Origin: Rotaria sp. Silwood1
Taxonomy: Eukaryota > Rotifera > Eurotatoria > Philodinida > Philodinidae
Assembly: GCA_905250075.1 (NCBI GenBank)
Contig: CAJNOP010000025.1
Coordinates: forward strand, 1,550,318 to 1,614,317
Length of the DNA stretch: 64,000 nucleotides
Reading direction: 5' to 3'
Shown: piece by piece, positions 60,801 through 64,000 of the stretch
Layout: each line of letters begins with the position of its first letter
Numbering within the stretch: the stretch's first letter is position 1
Position numbers and translations under genes: made by a program
The notes under the pieces: generated by a model
What the model saw: only the letters and a program-made list of their open reading frames with translations
The model's database searches: none
Told to the model about the DNA's origin: nothing

Positions 60801-63186
60801 ATCATTACTTATGAATATTCAATTTATTATTGTTGATTATCTTCAATTAATTTATCGATTTAAATCTGATTCATCTATTTGTATAATTCAAGAAGAAAAA
60901 TTTTATTATGATAAAAATTCAATAATTTTTTATATTCATCATGAATGGACAAAACAATCGAAATATTATCGTAATATATTTCATTCATTTGCTCGTATAT
61001 TTATACCTTATCATAATGATGATTTAATTTGTTCACTTGGCAATTTTATGAATTTATTATATAATGAAGAAGAAAATAATCTTGAAATATTTGCTAAATA
61101 TCAACATTTTAATTTAGATTTCAAAGATTTAAATGATATTCCATGGCATATACCATCAACATCAAAACAAATTAAATCTATTGAACCAAATATTGGTATT
61201 TATAGAAAAAAAAAACAGAAAAAAAAGAATTTTAATTAAAATAATTATATTTAGATGAAAATAAAGTTCGAATGTTACTTGAAAATGTTGCTCAAAATCA
61301 AGAACAATATAATGCTTATAAACAAAAGAAACGACAAGAATTAAAACAACATCTATCTGAAACTTCTACAATTTCAACTAATTTATCTATTGAACATCAA
61401 AATGCTTCTGGTAAAGAATAAAGAATTAAAATATAATCAATAAATTTTATCGTCATTTAATTAGAACAGTTTTTTCTAAAATGTTCTTTAACTATTATAA
61501 TCTCAGAATTCGATAACCTTAGATAGTTGTTTATTCAAGAAAGATTAAATAGCAAGCCAAAAATCACTAATATCTGCACAATCCGACTTCGACTGTGTTA
61601 GAACTGGATCTGTTCAGCTTATGCCCATTTCAAAAAAACAAGGTCGGTGGTTATTTTTTGAATAACTTTCGATAGAAACAAGATAGAGAGCTGCGATTTT
61701 CACCATTGGCAAGAAGAGATGAAGACGCATCGAATCGTATATTATAAGATGTTCTCTAAAGCTTTCTTGATTGATTTTGTAAAAAAAAAATACCGGAAAC
61801 TTGATTTCTCACAAAATAAAAAAAAACGCAGAAAAGTATTTTTTTCGCGGAAATTCATAGCAAAATCGACGCAAAATTTCAAGTAAAGTCGAGGAAATCT
61901 GAAAATCTGTGCCGTGTGTAGTTTTATAAATCTTCGATTAGTGGTTCCAATGCACACTTGATTATTGAAAATTTATTTTAGTCATCTATCGAAGCACGTT
62001 GGTTTTTAAAGGCATCGACTTAACTACTTGAGAAAAACTAGATTAATTTATCCTATAATATACAGTTCGATGCGTTTTCATCTCATTTTGCCAATGGTGA
62101 AAATCGCCACTCTCTATCTTGTTTCTATCGAAAGAAAGTTATTCAAAAAATATCCACTGGACTTCTTTTTTGAAATAAAGATTAGTTTACGATTTGTATA
62201 ATCCAGTTCAGAATGACATAATTAAAAGTATGTCTTTTATATCAAGGATTTCTACATAATAGAATTCCAATCATTACTGCAGTCATTTATTAGGACATTG
62301 TAAAACATTTATTACTATAGTTAATGTTGAAAATGCATGTTGCTCAACAATATGAAGTGTACCAACTTTTTATAGAATTCCGAGTTGTTAGAATAGTTAA
62401 TTAGAAGAATTATTCTAAATAACTTTCCGCTTGGATTGAAATTCATGTAATCCTACATTCTTTTTTCTTGCTCGACAAATTCAATAGAAACTAGATACAA
62501 TTAGAACTTCGTTATGTATTTTGATCTTGTGTTTTACTTTTAAAACAACATTGTATATCATTTTCTCTATAGATGATTTAATTTCTCGATTTGATAATAT
62601 TCGTTCTGGTGCCTTATCAGCAATCATTGATACACCCTATGAAACTATTGAACAACATACTAAACATGTGAATATCGAAGATCTAACTCATCAAGTACTT
62701 GATAATCGAAATTCAACAATTGGTTCGGATCAAGAATCTTTGGAAAAAGTTGGTCGATGGGGTAATATATATATTTTTCTTATTTAAATTTATCAAAAAT
62801 TTCTAATTAATCTTACAGGTGAACAATGGGTTAATGAATATCTTCATGCTAAATATCATGATAAAATTCAATTGAATGAAATTGAAATTGTATGGCTTAA
62901 TGAAAAATTAGAACAAGGAAAACCATATGATTTTATTTTAAAAAATCTTAAAACGAATATAATAACATATATTGAAGTAAAAAGTACTTTAAGTAATAAT
63001 CGTCAATTAATACCAATAACATATAATGAATTACAATATTGTTGTTCATTGTCAGATATAAATCAACATTTTCAAATCTATCGTATTTATAATACTGGTC
63101 AAGTAAAAAAAGTTAAATTACGTATTGTTGAAAATGTTGAAGAAAAATTACGTAAACATGATTTAGAATTGTTTTTGTTAATTTGA
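48804..63186 (+). CDS. NO VEIN-like GHKL ATPase with DUF3883 (NOV_C)
   Basis: Seventeen exons join in frame to 2431 residues: 48804-48841, 48892-49220, 49270-49514, 49923-50474, 50542-50767, 51523-52293, 52682-53759, 54126-54651, 55409-55444, 55494-56414, 57985-58984, 59039-59158, 60398-60547, 60605-61195, 61255-61410, 62573-62761, 62819-63186. Residues about 1000-1080 form a GHKL (Bergerat-fold) ATPase. The N-box is ELIQNADD (E1008, N1012). The NNEIGF segment stands where DxGxG is usual, and GYIGQKGIGFKSVF (1064-1077) supplies the ATP lid. DRPEIYSNGY and FGFTFIIQADFE follow, as in sacsin/NOV proteins. The C-terminus (2310-2431) is DUF3883 with a PD-(D/E)xK-like signature: PYDF (D2347) and YIEVKS (E2362, K2364). 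Residues about 120-160 are Ser-rich with a basic KRSR. Plant NO VEIN acts in cell-fate and vascular patterning; function here is unknown. Several long introns carry palindromic insertions. Confidence 0.87.
53770..54082. repeat. Inverted repeat in NO VEIN-like intron 7
   Basis: Outer arms at 53772-53793 (AAAGAGAAAGTTTATGAGAG region) and 54063-54082 are reverse complements with few mismatches. Inner arms AAAATAGGAATAA (about 53939) and TTATTCCTATTTT (about 54002) also pair. A TATGCATTT/AAATGCATA pair lies between them. The intron is 366 bp and consists mostly of this structure. No coding capacity. Confidence 0.55.
54881..55049. mobile_element. hAT-type MITE, 169 bp, with 8-bp TSD
   Basis: The perfect 13-bp terminal inverted repeats are CAGTGTTTTATCC and GGATAAAACACTG. 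They are flanked by a perfect 8-bp direct repeat GTCAATAG at 54873-54880 and 55050-55057. The TSD length and the CAGTG start are typical of the hAT superfamily. The inside is unusually GC-rich for this window, with AGAGGGG/CCCCTCT sub-terminal pairing and a run of 17 C residues (54967-54984 region). It sits in intron 8 of the NO VEIN-like gene. There is no coding sequence, so it needs a transposase from elsewhere. Confidence 0.9.
56415..57984. other. Long NO VEIN-like intron with GC-richer foreign block
   Basis: This 1570-bp intron runs from the GTAAAA donor after KQ to the TTTCTTTCTTCAAG acceptor. About 57040-57800 is clearly richer in G, C and CpG than the rest of the window. It includes ACCGTCCGGGACCCCCGAACGG and many TCG/CGA words. 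It ends near AATAAA-like sequences (about 57850-57890). It looks like a transposable-element remnant, but I find neither clear terminal repeats nor a protein domain. Confidence 0.45.
59267..59893. repeat. 627-bp foldback element in NO VEIN-like intron 12
   Basis: Arms of about 215 nt (59267-59490 and 59677-59893) are reverse complements with good identity. They share AACTGTTCAATCGCTTTTGCG near the ends and GAAAATATTTTGGGCGGATAG further in. The central stretch of about 190 bp also pairs weakly. The open frames on both strands here come from the arms and are not genes. Confidence 0.75.
61627..62176. repeat. 550-bp foldback element in NO VEIN-like intron 15
   Basis: The left arm (61627-61752) and right arm (about 62050-62176) are reverse complements. 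Shared words are TATTTTTTGAATAACTTTC, GATAGAAACAAGATAGAGAG and GATTTTCACCATTGGCAA. The right arm has a 4-nt extra TTTC. The middle of about 300 bp is A-rich and noncoding. The element accounts for about half of the 1162-bp intron. Confidence 0.7.
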
Positions 63187-63263
63187 TACGTTTTTTTTTT
63201 CTGTTTTTTGTTAAAATAAAAAAAACAAATGTTCTTTAAAATCTTTATTTATTTACATTGAAG

Positions 63264-63656
63264 ATGATTGTCTGTTATCGACGATTATTTTCTGCTTTAA
63301 CAAAAAATCATAATCAAGCATTTTTAATTAATTTAGCATCATATCGTATTGTAAGTTAATAAAAACAAAAAAAAAACAAATATTTTATTTTTATTTTTTT
63401 TGAAATAAATTGATTTAAAATAATAAAATAGAATCCTATTGAAACACACAATCAAATAACTGTACCACATTCAATGATTAAAAATATTGAACGACAACGA
63501 GCTAAGAAAATCTATAAAAAAGAACAAGAAGAAGATCCACCTGGAGTAAGTTTATTTGTAAGAATATCACTTATATATATATATAAACTTTTTTATAGGA
63601 TCGATCACAACCACCAGTAATTGCATGTAAACGTACTGAGTTTAATCATTATCCAG
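63264..63656 (+). CDS. Unrecognised small protein, N-terminal part
   Basis: Exons 63264-63350, 63432-63545 and 63599-63656 join in frame with short introns. The predicted N-terminus (MIVCYRRLFSALTKNHNQ) is basic and free of acidic residues, as in mitochondrial presequences. A charged helix rich in Arg, Lys and Glu follows (ERQRAKKIYKKEQEEDPPG), then CKRTEFNHYPG. The third exon ends in phase 1 at a GTAATT donor. A possible last exon at 63712-63753 (G then LNCEILVHHLFN and a stop) uses a weak acceptor, so the gene may instead continue beyond the window. It starts only 78 bp after the stop of the NO VEIN-like gene. The family is not recognised; mitochondrial targeting is inference. Confidence 0.5.
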
Positions 63657-64000
63657 GTAATTTATAATCTATGAATTCTTGTAAGAATAGCTGTTAGCAC
63701 AATCCATGCAGGATTAAATTGTGAAATACTAGTTCATCATCTTTTTAATTAATCCTCAAGAAATGTAACAAGAATCTAGTTCATATCGTATAAAAGGACT
63801 TTATTCATATACTATCTTTGATTCAATATCAATAGCGTCTGTGATATTTTATGTTGCAAAGGGGAAGGGATACTATGCATCTAGACGGACATTAGGCTAA
63901 AAATGAAAATCGTTATGTCATCCGGAAAATTACTATCTGATAAAATAAAACTGTTTAATTTTTTTGCCTATGGTGTTATACGAACGAATGGTTCTCGTAA
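63657..64000. other. Window end, intron or 3' region of the last gene
   Basis: Apart from the weak candidate last exon at 63712-63753, no coding exon is visible. Without the downstream sequence, intron and intergenic DNA cannot be told apart. Confidence 0.4.

Noticed and set aside
1-64000. CRISPR arrays, bacterial operons, rRNA or tRNA genes
   Set aside because: No regularly spaced repeats or ribosomal RNA-like stretches were seen, and spliceosomal introns show eukaryotic DNA. tRNAs were not searched exhaustively by folding.

Overview
This is an AT-rich eukaryotic window carrying animal genes that are split by many short introns (often 50-70 bp, GT..AG) with short AT-rich intergenic DNA. SEH1, ARFRP1, a TBATA/SPATIAL-like protein, pp-GalNAc transferases with a ricin lectin tail and EF-hand sensors point to a small metazoan. 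The compact introns, layered segmental duplications and a very large NO VEIN-type ATPase gene suggest a bdelloid rotifer (Adineta/Rotaria type). That placement is inference, not proof. Two runs of ten N (23558-23567 and 38677-38686) show that this is a scaffold.

Layout. (1) 1-8.5 kb: a tandem segmental duplication of about 3 kb, each copy with one three-exon minus-strand gene for a small secreted or type I membrane Cys-rich protein. Between the copies lies an inverted repeat with arms of about 400 bp. (2) 8.5-13.4 kb: gene-poor. It holds a degenerate element with inverted ends and a few coding-looking minus-strand exons that I cannot identify. (3) 13.5-18.4 kb: SEH1 (+, 13 exons) convergent with a TBATA-like gene (-, 7 exons). 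The TBATA-like gene is divergent from (4) a small EF-hand gene at 18.8 kb, followed by intronless ARFRP1 at 21.0 kb. (5) 22.4-63.2 kb: a block in the order GALNT - NCS-like EF-hand gene - NO VEIN-like gene, present in several copies. Copy A has GALNT-A (exons lost in a gap), EF-A and a NO VEIN pseudogene. Copy B has a GALNT pseudogene and EF-B. Copy C has a near-identical second EF-hand gene, GALNT-C (5' end lost in a gap), EF-C and an intact 17-exon NO VEIN-like gene of about 2431 codons. (6) 63.26 kb to the end: the start of an unrecognised small gene.

How the genes relate. They do not form a pathway. SEH1 is a nuclear pore/GATOR component, ARFRP1 is a trans-Golgi GTPase and GALNT starts mucin-type O-glycosylation in the Golgi, while the EF-hand proteins look like calcium sensors. 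The NO VEIN-like protein joins a GHKL/Hsp90-type ATPase (residues about 1000-1080) to a C-terminal PD-(D/E)xK-like NOV_C/DUF3883 domain. That architecture recalls prokaryotic conflict and restriction proteins and is the most unusual coding object here.

The most striking sequence signals are three. A window of about 110 bp is highly divergent between GALNT copies that are otherwise near identical. Palindromic or MITE-like elements sit repeatedly in introns, including one hAT-type element with a perfect 8-bp target duplication. Both assembly gaps fall inside the recent duplication.
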